Position numbers and translations under genes: made by a program. A stretch of 64,000 bases of DNA from Adonisia turfae CCMR0081. Lineage in GTDB: Bacteria > Cyanobacteriota > Cyanobacteriia > Phormidesmidales > Phormidesmidaceae. The stretch spans positions 1,743,720-1,807,719 of the forward strand of contig NZ_QXHD01000004.1 in assembly GCF_011009555.1 (NCBI RefSeq), in the 5' to 3' direction. The notes under the pieces are model-generated. The model did not search any database. It had not been told where the DNA came from and saw only the letters and a program-made list of their open reading frames with translations. Of the stretch, positions 17,477 through 25,832 are shown piece by piece (within the stretch, counting starts at the first letter, position 1; each line of letters begins with the position of its first letter).

Positions 17477-17515
17477 TGAATATTATTCGTATTTTTGAAA
17501 CATGAACATTGTTCA
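17477..17515. promoter_or_regulatory. two dyad sites, candidate TetR operator
   Basis: TGAATATTATTCG (17477-17489) and TGAACATTGTTCA (17503-17515) share the pattern TGAAY-ATT-RTTC and repeat with a 26-base period, both preceded by ACA. They lie between the divergent TetR and amine oxidase starts. Confidence 0.6.
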
Positions 17516-17545
17516 GTTTTCTGCTTCTTTGAAGGCCCATTTCCC

Positions 17546-18958
17546 ATGCGAACTATTACTCGGCGCATTCTGGTGTCCCTGCTAGCGGCTATTCCCTTCC
17601 TAAAAAAAACTCGTCAACCCATTGCTGCGCCAGCGTTGCCAGATCAAACCCACTATGACACCATCGTGATTGGTGCAGGGGCGGCAGGGTTAGCCGCCGC
17701 TCGGACATTGCAGGAGGCTAACCAGTCTGTACTCCTGCTTGAAGCTCGCGATCGCATCGGTGGCAGAGTCCATACAAATTACGATTTTGCCTCGCACCCC
17801 ATTGAATGCGGTGCGGAATACCTCCATGGTGACAACATTGTGACCTGGGACTGGGTGCGTCGCTACCGGCTAGGGACATTGCCCGTATTTGATGAATATC
17901 GACACCAGTTCATGTACGTCAACCAAAAGCTGCTCCCGTTTAGACGTTGGTCAGCCATTCCTGGCATGGAAGTGCTTGATTGGATGGATGACTCGCCCAT
18001 TGATACATTGATCACCTCATGGATTGATGCTGGCAAACCCGATGTCAGTCTGGCGCAGTTTCTCTTAGACGCTCAAGTCGAGCTGTCAACCGATGTGCGT
18101 CGCATCATGGACCATTTTTTCAGCGGTAGCTATGCAGCTAATCTCGATCAGCTGGGAATATATGGGTTAGCGGAGTTGACCTATGCCGGCGACGGCGATC
18201 GCTATTCTCGGCTAATCGAGGGATACTCCCATCTATTTGAGCAATTTGCAGCCGGACTCAAGATTCGCTATAAAACACCAGTCACACGCATTCACTGGCG
18301 TTCATCGGGGATAGAGATTCATACAGAAACCGGCAAAACTTACACCGCACAACAAATTGTGATCACACTGCCCCTGGCTCTATTGCAAGAGAATGCAGTG
18401 GAGTTTGAACCTGAGTTGCCCGATGCCAAACTCAATGCCATTCACGGCCTCGCTGCCGGACAGATTACCAAACTCATTCTGAAATTTGATCAGCCCTTCT
18501 GGTCTAGGGAATTAGAGTCTTGCCTGACCACACTGGATACTCAACTTTGGTGGAGACCGGGCTGGAAACGCCACCATGAGGCACCTGTTTTAACAGCCTT
18601 TACAGGCGCAACCGGAGCCAATAATCTGGGGCAGCTTGGACAAGCAGGCGCGGTTCAAGCAGGCTTACAAAATTTAGAACAGATGTTTGAGATGCCGTTG
18701 GCAGATCGATTAGTGGATGCGCTTTTTGTTGATTGGCAAGCAGATCCCTATGCCCGGATGGCCTATTCCTATGTTCCTGTAAATGGGGTGGGGTTGCGAT
18801 CGCAACTTGCCCAGCCAGTCAATCAGGTCCTTTTCTTTGCTGGCGAAGCAACCCATACAACCCGTGCAGCCACCGTCCACGGCGCGTTAGAAAGTGGTAT
18901 CCGGGCAGCTAATGAGATTCTATCTTTGAATACCAACGAAAATAAAAAAAAGAAATAG
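17546..18958 (+). CDS. flavin monoamine oxidase family protein, probably exported
   Basis: FAD-dependent amine oxidase. The dinucleotide-binding segment is DTIVIGAGAAGLAAARTL, then LLLEARDRIGGRVHTN, which is diagnostic of the monoamine/polyamine oxidase family, and the C-terminal FAD segment is LFFAGEATHTTRAATVHGALESGIRAA. ATG 17546 gives a twin-arginine-like leader (MRTITRRILVSLLAAIPFL), consistent with Tat export of a folded flavoprotein. The longer TTG-initiated frame would run through the operator. It would oxidise primary or secondary amines to aldehyde, ammonia and H2O2. The VC0807-like gene follows after 15 bases. Confidence 0.9.
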   Translation: MRTITRRILVSLLAAIPFLKKTRQPIAAPALPDQTHYDTIVIGAGAAGLAAARTLQEANQSVLLLEARDRIGGRVHTNYDFASHPIECGAEYLHGDNIVTWDWVRRYRLGTLPVFDEYRHQFMYVNQKLLPFRRWSAIPGMEVLDWMDDSPIDTLITSWIDAGKPDVSLAQFLLDAQVELSTDVRRIMDHFFSGSYAANLDQLGIYGLAELTYAGDGDRYSRLIEGYSHLFEQFAAGLKIRYKTPVTRIHWRSSGIEIHTETGKTYTAQQIVITLPLALLQENAVEFEPELPDAKLNAIHGLAAGQITKLILKFDQPFWSRELESCLTTLDTQLWWRPGWKRHHEAPVLTAFTGATGANNLGQLGQAGAVQAGLQNLEQMFEMPLADRLVDALFVDWQADPYARMAYSYVPVNGVGLRSQLAQPVNQVLFFAGEATHTTRAATVHGALESGIRAANEILSLNTNENKKKK

Positions 18959-18973
18959 GAGGACAACTAAACC

Positions 18974-19702
18974 ATGAACCGAAAACTAATACTCGATATC
19001 TTTATGGGATCTGTCATCCCTATCCTGGTCCTAAGCAGTCTGAATGAACAACTCGGAGCAGAAATGACCTATGTTGTTGCTGCCCTTGTTCCAGTAGGCT
19101 GGGTGTTTATTGATTTATTTTTTATCACTAAACGATTTAACTTTATTACCAGCTATATTGGCACGTTTGCGATTATTCGTGGTCTGCTAGCATTTTGGTT
19201 TGTCGATGGTATTCAGTTTGCCTTTAAAGATAGTGTTGGGTCTATCTTTCTGACCGTGGTATTTGGTGCTTCAATCATCATTCGCAAGCCGATCATCTAC
19301 TATTTTCTGATGCAAGGCTTTAGTCCGGAGTCGCCGGAGCAAGAAAAATCATTAAAAGCATTGCTTACAGAGTCAAGGGTCTATCGGTCACTTGTCAATG
19401 GCACAATAATTATCTTGATGGTTAATCTATGGACAGGTATTGCCAATTTCTCTCTCAATCTCCGGATTGTGGTAGCCGATTTTGGCACAGCTATGTTTAA
19501 TCAACAAGTGGCACAGGTGAATGCTATGACCCGCATCGCGCTGGCGATACCCGAGTTTATCGGATTTGTGATTGCTATTGTGGTGATCCGCCGGGCGATG
19601 TTTTACTATCTTCCTAAGGAGAATGGTAAAGAGCACAGTGAAAGTGATTTCTGGGATCTCTTACAACTACGCGAGGCTCAGAAGATCACGACAGACCCAT
19701 AA
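18974..19702 (+). CDS. VC0807-like integral membrane protein
   Basis: A 242-residue protein with about six membrane helices. The pattern LDIFMGSVIPILVLSSL, ALVPVGWVFIDLFFITKRFNFITSY, GASIIIRKPIIYYFLMQG and a C-terminal RIALAIPEFIGFVIAIVVIRRAM resembles the VC0807/intracellular-septation-like family of unknown function. AGGAGG lies right before the start and overlaps the end of the amine oxidase, so the two are one operon under the TetR at 16710-17408. Function is unknown; transport of the amine or product is possible but only inferred from context. Confidence 0.75.
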   Translation: MNRKLILDIFMGSVIPILVLSSLNEQLGAEMTYVVAALVPVGWVFIDLFFITKRFNFITSYIGTFAIIRGLLAFWFVDGIQFAFKDSVGSIFLTVVFGASIIIRKPIIYYFLMQGFSPESPEQEKSLKALLTESRVYRSLVNGTIIILMVNLWTGIANFSLNLRIVVADFGTAMFNQQVAQVNAMTRIALAIPEFIGFVIAIVVIRRAMFYYLPKENGKEHSESDFWDLLQLREAQKITTDP

Positions 19703-19880
19703 AATCTAAAATGAGGGACTAAGAACTGCTATTGGCGTTAAGTCAATCCTCCTACAAGAAAACGTGATATATGTCCTATGCGATTTATGAAGTTTGCTAC
19801 AAGCGTTCAGCAAGCCAAATTGCATAGGATGGGCATGTTCCAGCCAAAGAAACAAATTAGTGACTCATTGGAGCATCCCC

Positions 19881-20306
19881 ATGCAATTTCAAATTACTCG
19901 AAAACGAATTGTCAACACTGTGTTGATCGGCACTCTAGCCCTGGGTCTGGGGAATTTTAATGGTCAGCCTGCTACAGCCCAACTTGACCGCAGTACCTTT
20001 CGGGAAGTAGCGCAAGAGCTTGACTTAAGCCGCTCTCAGATGAGACAAGTGGGCGGTATTATGCGAGACTTAAACTCTGAACTCGAAGAAATCCTCACCC
20101 CTGGGCAACTTGAGACACTACAATCTGCACGGGAACAGCAGGAGTCTCAGGACCCTCAGGAACTACAGGAAGCCTTAAATTTAACAGATACTCAGTCGGA
20201 ACAGCTTGCTGTGGCCCATGCAGAGACGGTTGCTGAACTGCAAGAGGTTCTGACACCTGAACAGCTTGAAGGAATTATGGAAGTAACTGCCTTCAATCGG
20301 CTCTAA
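19881..20306 (+). CDS. periplasmic LTxxQ (Spy/CpxP-like) protein
   Basis: ATG 19881 has GGAG upstream and gives a clean signal peptide ending in ATA-Q; the upstream in-frame ATG at 19794 would bury it. The mature 110 residues are helical and contain LTxxQ-type motifs (LSRSQMRQV, LTPGQLETL, LTDTQSEQL, LTPEQLEGI), as in Spy/CpxP-like periplasmic chaperones or metal-stress sensors. A hairpin with a T run follows, so it is a single-gene unit upstream of the efflux operon. It may act with that operon in envelope stress, an inference from position. Confidence 0.65.
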   Translation: MQFQITRKRIVNTVLIGTLALGLGNFNGQPATAQLDRSTFREVAQELDLSRSQMRQVGGIMRDLNSELEEILTPGQLETLQSAREQQESQDPQELQEALNLTDTQSEQLAVAHAETVAELQEVLTPEQLEGIMEVTAFNRL

Positions 20307-20360
20307 AAGACCATCCTAGCTTATACTACATCACTAAACTCACACTTCACCACAGGGCTC

Positions 20361-20398
20361 CTCTTAAGCTGATTTAAGAGACTAAGGGGGGCTTTTTC
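20361..20398 (+). terminator. Rho-independent terminator after the LTxxQ gene
   Basis: CTCTTAA and TTAAGAG form the inner stem, extended by GGGCT / GGGGGGC pairing, followed by CTTTTTCT. It separates the LTxxQ gene from the efflux operon. Confidence 0.55.
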
Positions 20399-20445
20399 TC
20401 ATTGCTAATGATGCGTTCGACCTGAATCAAATATTCAGTCTTGCT

Positions 20446-21825
20446 ATGGATGATCACACTGACGCGACTAGTACACTAGCGATCGCAACCGAAGCACTCC
20501 ATGCCACATCCCCCATATCATCTGAGAAAAAAAGGCCTCGCCGTTGGTTTCTTTGGCTGAGGAGAGCACTGTTCCTCAGCTTACTGTTACGTCTGGGGGT
20601 GGGCATAGTATTACGCTTGCCATCTATGCCTCGCGGCCATAATCAGGCAGGGTCACTGGAATCGTTGACGGTACCGGTAACCCATGGGCCTCTAGCAGTG
20701 AGGATTGAGGGTAATGGCACGGTCATTTCAAAGGACACCGTGAACCTCAGCCCAAAAACAACGGGTCGTCTGGCCAATCTCGATGTCCAGCAGGGTGATC
20801 GCGTGGAGGCAGGTCAGGTGGTTGCCCGCATGGAAATCGGGAGTTTAGCCGCTGAGCTACAGCAACGAAAAGCACAGCTTGATCAGGCTCAAGCTGATTA
20901 TGCCAGAATTGTAGCCGGTAATCGAGAGGAAGATATCCTTCAGGCTGAAGCTCGTTTGGTGGCAGCCCAATCCCAGGTTGATCTGACGACAACTCGTCTG
21001 GAGCGGTTTGAGGATCTAGCCCGTCAGGGGGCGATTTCCCAAAATGATTTAGATCAGTATGTGAATGAAGCCCAAAGTGCTGTGGCAAATTTTAATGAAG
21101 TACAACAACAGCTTAAGGAAACCACCAACGGCTCGCGTCCCGAAGACATTGCAGCGGCAGCAGCCAATGTAGCAGCGGCTCAAGCGCAAATTGAGGTGAT
21201 TGAAACGGAATTGGCAGACGCGAATATCCTGGCCCCCTTTGCTGGGTATGTAACCCAAACCTATGCCACCATTGGCGCAATTGTCACACCTACCACCACC
21301 GCATCCGCCACCGCATCCGCCACCTCCAGTTCCATTTTGGCCTTATCCTCAGGTCTCGAAGTTGAGGTGGATATCTTAGAAGCCAACATTGGCCAAATTC
21401 AGGTGGGCCAATCAGTGGAGATTGTCGCAGAGGCATTTCCCAACCAGGTCTATACAGGTCGGGTACAACGGATTGCTCCAGAGGCGATTATTGAAAACAA
21501 TGTCACCACATTTCAGGTGGTTGTTGAGCTATTGACGGGCACTGACCAACTGCGATCGGGTATGACGGTGGATGCCACTTTTATGGGTGAGACCTTAACA
21601 GATGCTTTAATGGTGCCAACTGTTGCGATCGCCACCCAAGACGGACAGCTGGGCGTGCAAATGCCAGATAGTGAGGGCAATGCTGAGTTTCAACCGGTTA
21701 CTGTCGGTATCACCCAGGCAGGGAGTACTCAAATTGTTGAAGGCCTAGAAGCAGGGGAGCGAATTTTTCTGGAACTGCCACCGGAGGAACAACGCCCTGG
21801 TCAATCTGGTTTTCCTTTACCTTAG
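20446..21825 (+). CDS. efflux RND/ABC periplasmic adaptor, HlyD/MacA family
   Basis: Membrane-fusion protein for an efflux pump. A cytoplasmic tail is followed by a single helix (ALFLSLLLRLGVGIVLRL), the lipoyl/biotinyl-like half (VSPKTTGRLANLDVQQGDRVEAGQVVARM), a long coiled-coil hairpin (about residues 140-255), the second lipoyl half (DANILAPFAGYVTQTYATIGAIV) and a beta-barrel (VGQSVEIVAEAFPNQVYTGRVQRI). The 459 residues include a Thr/Ala/Ser-rich insert near residue 285. It forms an operon with the MacB-type permease and a LolD-type ATPase. An outer-membrane TolC-like partner is not in the window. The substrate is unknown. Confidence 0.9.
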   Translation: MDDHTDATSTLAIATEALHATSPISSEKKRPRRWFLWLRRALFLSLLLRLGVGIVLRLPSMPRGHNQAGSLESLTVPVTHGPLAVRIEGNGTVISKDTVNLSPKTTGRLANLDVQQGDRVEAGQVVARMEIGSLAAELQQRKAQLDQAQADYARIVAGNREEDILQAEARLVAAQSQVDLTTTRLERFEDLARQGAISQNDLDQYVNEAQSAVANFNEVQQQLKETTNGSRPEDIAAAAANVAAAQAQIEVIETELADANILAPFAGYVTQTYATIGAIVTPTTTASATASATSSSILALSSGLEVEVDILEANIGQIQVGQSVEIVAEAFPNQVYTGRVQRIAPEAIIENNVTTFQVVVELLTGTDQLRSGMTVDATFMGETLTDALMVPTVAIATQDGQLGVQMPDSEGNAEFQPVTVGITQAGSTQIVEGLEAGERIFLELPPEEQRPGQSGFPLP

Positions 21826-21865
21826 CTGGTGACAAATTCAATTCACTCTCACACCTTTGAAACCA

Positions 21866-23095
21866 ATGGGACTTAATGTTCTTGAAAATGCCAAGATGGC
21901 CTTTAAGACCCTGGCGGCCAACAAACTGCAAAGTGGTCTTACCATGCTAGGTATTATCATCGGCAACGCCTCTGTTATTGCCATGGTGGCAGCCGGAGAA
22001 GCGGCCCAAGGGTTTGTCACGGCACAGTTTGAATCCTTAGGCACCAATCTGTTGTTTATTACCCCTGGTGATGCCCAGCGGGGGCCGCTTGCCGGTACAA
22101 CTCAGGCAGATACCCTGACGCTGGCGGATGCTGAGGCGATTACTCAAGAAGTATTGGCTGTTAGTGCGATCGCACCTCAAAAAAATACGCGGTTACGCAT
22201 TACCCAGGGGGCCGCCGAGACCCAGGCCAATGTGACAGGAACTACACCAGACTACCAGGTTGTGCGAGATATCCAGATCGCCCAAGGACAGTTCTTGAAT
22301 CCCATTGATGTCCAAACTAATTTACGGGTCGCTGTTCTCGGTAGTGAAACCGCTCGCACATTATTTGGAAATCAAGATCCGGTCGGTCGCAAAATTCGCA
22401 TTAGTAACCTGAGCTTTACGGTTAGCGGCGTTGTGGAAGAGCGCGGTTCTTCATTTGGCCAAAACCAGGATGAGCTAGTCTACATCCCAATCAATGTGAT
22501 GGTGAGCCAGTTGACAGGGCAAGAGACCGGCAAGATTAGCCCAACGGTGCAGGTGATTTCAATTTCTCTGGAAAGCCCAGACACAACTAATGCAGCCGTT
22601 TATCAAATTAGAAATTTGTTGCGTCTGCGCCACAACATTTTGCAAGGAGACGACGACTTTGCAGTACAAAGCCAGCAGGAATTGTTGGAGAGGTCTAGCA
22701 GCATCACAGATATTCTGGTGCTAGTGCTGGGGTTTACTGCCGGTATCTCCTTGTTAGTCGGGGGCATTGGCATCATGAATATCATGTTGGTTTCGGTGAC
22801 AGAACGCACGGGGGAAATTGGTCTCCGTAAGGCAATCGGGGCCACTGGGACAGATATTCTGGCCCAGTTCACCATTGAGGCTGTTATCCTGGCGGCAACG
22901 GGCGGCATGATTGGTATTGGTGTGGGGCTTCTTGGAGTGGTGGGTCTGACATTGTTTAGCCCCTTGGAGGCTGGGGTCAGCCTGAACGCTGTGATAGTTT
23001 CGTTTACCGTGTCGGGCAGTATTGGTTTGATTTTTGGCATTGCGCCTGCCCAGAGAGCGGCAAATCTTGATCCGATTGTGGCCCTGCGGAGTTAG
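21866..23095 (+). CDS. ABC transporter permease, MacB-like (FtsX domain)
   Basis: It has the MacB/FtsX topology: one N-terminal helix after MGLNVLENAKMAFKTLAANKLQSGLTMLGIIIGNASVI, a periplasmic MacB_PCD domain of about 230 residues, and three C-terminal helices (ILVLVLGFTAGISLLVGGIGIMNIMLVSV, then VTERTGEIGLRKAIGA). The motif TEIGxRKAxGA is conserved in this family. ATG 21866 is preferred to a TTG three codons upstream. Unlike E. coli MacB the ATPase is a separate gene, as is usual in cyanobacteria and Gram-positives. Confidence 0.9.
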   Translation: MGLNVLENAKMAFKTLAANKLQSGLTMLGIIIGNASVIAMVAAGEAAQGFVTAQFESLGTNLLFITPGDAQRGPLAGTTQADTLTLADAEAITQEVLAVSAIAPQKNTRLRITQGAAETQANVTGTTPDYQVVRDIQIAQGQFLNPIDVQTNLRVAVLGSETARTLFGNQDPVGRKIRISNLSFTVSGVVEERGSSFGQNQDELVYIPINVMVSQLTGQETGKISPTVQVISISLESPDTTNAAVYQIRNLLRLRHNILQGDDDFAVQSQQELLERSSSITDILVLVLGFTAGISLLVGGIGIMNIMLVSVTERTGEIGLRKAIGATGTDILAQFTIEAVILAATGGMIGIGVGLLGVVGLTLFSPLEAGVSLNAVIVSFTVSGSIGLIFGIAPAQRAANLDPIVALRS

Positions 23096-23108
23096 AACAA
23101 CACATGCT

Positions 23109-23843
23109 ATGAGCCATCTTATTCAACTGCAAAACCTATCTAAAACCTACGGCATAGGCGATCTCCAGGTGTATGCCTTGAAGGCTGTTGATCTGACCAT
23201 AAATTCAGGAGACTATTGCACCATTATGGGGCCATCTGGCTCGGGAAAGTCAACGATGATGAATATGATTGGTTGTCTTGATCGTCCTACCCAGGGGGAC
23301 TATTGGCTGGATGGTGTGAAGATCTCACAACTAACTGCTAAGCAATTGGCTGGCATTCGTAATCGTAAAATTGGTTTTATTTTTCAACAGTTTCATTTGC
23401 TCCATCAGCTGACAGCCGTAGAAAATGTTGTTCTGCCCATGGTCTATGCGGGGGTGCCTGCTGGCGAACGGGAGTCACGGGCCATTGCGGCATTGCAGCG
23501 GGTGGGTCTAGGGGACAGGCTAGGCAATCGGCCTAATCAACTCTCTGGCGGACAACAGCAACGAGTAGCGATCGCACGGGCCATCGTCAATCAACCCAAA
23601 TTGCTCCTGGCCGATGAACCGACGGGGGCTCTGGACTCTCAGATGAGCCAGGAAATCATGGATATCTTTGCCGAGCTGAACCAGCAGGGCATGACCCTGG
23701 TGATGGTCACCCATGATCCGGAAGTCGCCCAGCGCTGTCGACGTACCATCACCTTTCGGGATGGGAGTGTTTTACAGGACTCGCACCACCAACCATCTCG
23801 CTCTATTCCCAGTGATTTAGCCCCAGGGCCATCTAATACCTAA
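23109..23843 (+). CDS. ABC transporter ATP-binding protein, LolD/MacB type
   Basis: ATPase of the efflux operon. Walker A is GPSGSGKSTMMN, the Q-loop is FIFQQFHLLHQLTAVENV, the signature is LSGGQQQRVAIARAI, Walker B is LLLADEPTGALDS, and the switch His is in VMVTHDPEVAQRC. This ATPase class drives lipoprotein or macrolide export together with FtsX-type permeases. ATG 23109 sits 13 bases after the permease stop; the longer frame from 23034 overlaps it. It completes the adaptor-permease-ATPase trio. Confidence 0.92.
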   Translation: MSHLIQLQNLSKTYGIGDLQVYALKAVDLTINSGDYCTIMGPSGSGKSTMMNMIGCLDRPTQGDYWLDGVKISQLTAKQLAGIRNRKIGFIFQQFHLLHQLTAVENVVLPMVYAGVPAGERESRAIAALQRVGLGDRLGNRPNQLSGGQQQRVAIARAIVNQPKLLLADEPTGALDSQMSQEIMDIFAELNQQGMTLVMVTHDPEVAQRCRRTITFRDGSVLQDSHHQPSRSIPSDLAPGPSNT

Positions 23844-23895
23844 GTCGAACTTTTAAAGACAGTCTCTGGGCAAACGCATCTTCATTGAGGCTCAA

Positions 23896-24226
23896 GTGGC
23901 GGGGAATATGACCTGTACGCTGGCCTACCTCGAATTTTTGCAATCTCAGTTTCCAGACCAATGCTTGATTGTGTTGTGGCATGGTGCCAGTTACTATTGG
24001 GGGGTATGGGCAATGAGCTCAATTCAAGTCTGCCAGCCCCCAATAGCGGATTCATTTCATTCGCTTTGCCCCCAATGGTCCAAATCAAAATCCGAGTCAA
24101 CACATGTGGTTGTAGGCAAAGACTTGGGTCAGACATATAGCTGAATTGAAACCTCCATTTACAGTGCTTAATGCCCTTTCTGGATATTTTTGTGCACCCG
24201 AAATCTTTGATTTTCCGAACATGTAA
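23896..24226 (+). pseudogene. IS630-family transposase remnant
   Basis: Two pieces in different frames resemble the C-terminal half of IS630 DDE transposases. The first is LAYLEFLQSQFPDQ followed by IVLWHGASYYWG (about 23917-24004). The second is FAPNGPNQNP, then WL-stop-AKTW, and EIFDFPNM before a stop at 24224-24226, in the frame of 24065. Frameshift and in-frame stop show that it is decayed. It ends about 60 bases before the next gene, so it marks past insertion near the glutathione-type ligase pair. Confidence 0.65.
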
Positions 24227-24284
24227 ATATACGAGATATTATCACCAACCAACTAGGTAGAGGCTATACAGAAGACGTGTAAAA

Positions 24285-25823
24285 ATGACAAGTGTAATTT
24301 ATCTCGAAGAAAACGGCCCATGGTTATCTAGTTTGGGCGATGTTTATGAGTTTTATGAACAATCTTTATCTAGCAATACGGTTAGTCCACAAACCTATGG
24401 TTTTGAGGTAGAGTTCTACGCTTTACAACAGCAAAGCGATTATGCAGGACATCTGGCTAATGTCGCTCAAGTTCAGCGTGTATTAGATGATTTAAAGGTT
24501 TCGAATACGGATTCCAGCGATGCTGTTTATACACTAGACCTGGCTCAACAATTAGAATTTGCCTCTGCCCCCCGCGATTCTATCACTGCGCTCTATCAGC
24601 ATGGTCAAGAAGCCGAGCAATTACTGCAAAAAACAACTGAGCGTCATGGCCTTAGACCATCAGCATTATCTGTTCACCCTAGCGCCAATTGGTCTGATCC
24701 AGACTACATTAACCATATTGATCAAGAGCTAATTTCTGATGAACGCACCCAACTAGTCATTCCATGCTTTCAGCGTAGCATCGACAGTGCAAAACAACCG
24801 TACTCTGCCCATGATCTTTTGGCAACCTGCGGTATCCATACCACATTTGCGATTCACAACAAAATAGTACTCGAAGAAACACTAACCCTTGTTGGTGCAG
24901 TAACCTCACTCATTGCTGCGGCCAATCATGCTAGTCCGTTTTCCTATTTTGAGAATGCACAAAATTCTGTCCGTGAACTCTTATGGGATGCAAGCCTCAC
25001 TCGCAGTGATAACCGTTTTGGTTTGCCACCGCAGCTTTCTGGTGCAGTGACCCTCGATGATGTCATCACACATATCATCAATCAACCGATGTGGTATGGC
25101 ATTGACCAATACAATAATCTTCATGAGATTGCTAAACCAGTTACATTTGCCGATCTCATACGAACTGGCGGCATACATCTTGACGATACGTTTATTGCAC
25201 CAACATTAGAGCAATATATCAATCATTCCCGCACCTGTTATAACAGTTACCGTGTGAAACCAACCTTTGCTGCTGATGGCATGATGTGTCTCACGGAGTT
25301 CCGAATTCCCGACGGTGGTGGTATGGGCAAAGCTGTCATGAATGTGGCGCTTATTCATGGCTTGACCCATAGTGCCGAAGCCCGTGGCCAATTCCGTCAG
25401 ATTTTAGAGCGTTATGGTTTGCTTGATGTTACAGATAGTAAACAAGATGCGTATGAACGCAATAAGATTTTGCAGCAGAACTTATTAAAAAATAGTCTCT
25501 ACGGAACAACTTTACCCTACAGAGGAGAAACTGCCATCACAGTTTGGCAAGAAATTATTGATTTGGCCTGTCATGAATTATCTGCTAAAGAAGATACACC
25601 AGAAATTCAACAAGTTTTGAACAAACTACAGGCAACAACCTATGTGAGTGAAGCAGAACAGCATCGTAAGTCCTTACAACGACTCGATATCGATCCGCAA
25701 CAGCTTAGTAAACCGCACTATGCCGACAAGTTAGATCTGTTAACGGGCTATGCCCAGTTTGGGGAATACTACGAACTACCGCCTGCTCGTGTACTCTATC
25801 ATCGGGCCGGGGACGGGCGGTAA
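24285..25823 (+). CDS. glutamate-cysteine ligase-like enzyme (GCS2/carboxylate-amine ligase fold), divergent
   Basis: A 512-residue enzyme. The N-terminal YGFEVEFYAL (residues 38-46) matches the first metal/substrate strand of plant/bacterial-type glutamate-cysteine ligases (GxEVE). In the middle, CGIHTTFAIHNK and LIAAANHASPF correspond to the metal-binding and helix segments of that fold, and MCLTEFRIPDGGG provides a C-terminal Glu/Arg strand. It should catalyse ATP-dependent peptide bond formation on a carboxyl group, probably of Glu. It is longer than the usual cyanobacterial GshA (about 380 residues) and lacks easy resemblance elsewhere, so the amine partner may not be Cys. Its downstream neighbour is GshB-like, ten bases away. 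Confidence 0.7.
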   Translation: MTSVIYLEENGPWLSSLGDVYEFYEQSLSSNTVSPQTYGFEVEFYALQQQSDYAGHLANVAQVQRVLDDLKVSNTDSSDAVYTLDLAQQLEFASAPRDSITALYQHGQEAEQLLQKTTERHGLRPSALSVHPSANWSDPDYINHIDQELISDERTQLVIPCFQRSIDSAKQPYSAHDLLATCGIHTTFAIHNKIVLEETLTLVGAVTSLIAAANHASPFSYFENAQNSVRELLWDASLTRSDNRFGLPPQLSGAVTLDDVITHIINQPMWYGIDQYNNLHEIAKPVTFADLIRTGGIHLDDTFIAPTLEQYINHSRTCYNSYRVKPTFAADGMMCLTEFRIPDGGGMGKAVMNVALIHGLTHSAEARGQFRQILERYGLLDVTDSKQDAYERNKILQQNLLKNSLYGTTLPYRGETAITVWQEIIDLACHELSAKEDTPEIQQVLNKLQATTYVSEAEQHRKSLQRLDIDPQQLSKPHYADKLDLLTGYAQFGEYYELPPARVLYHRAGDGR

Positions 25824-25832
25824 TGGTTTTCT

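Noticed and set aside
22603-23040. 145-codon frame on the minus strand
   Set aside because: It is antisense to the MacB-type permease, which has full family features; the antisense product has no resemblance to any family.
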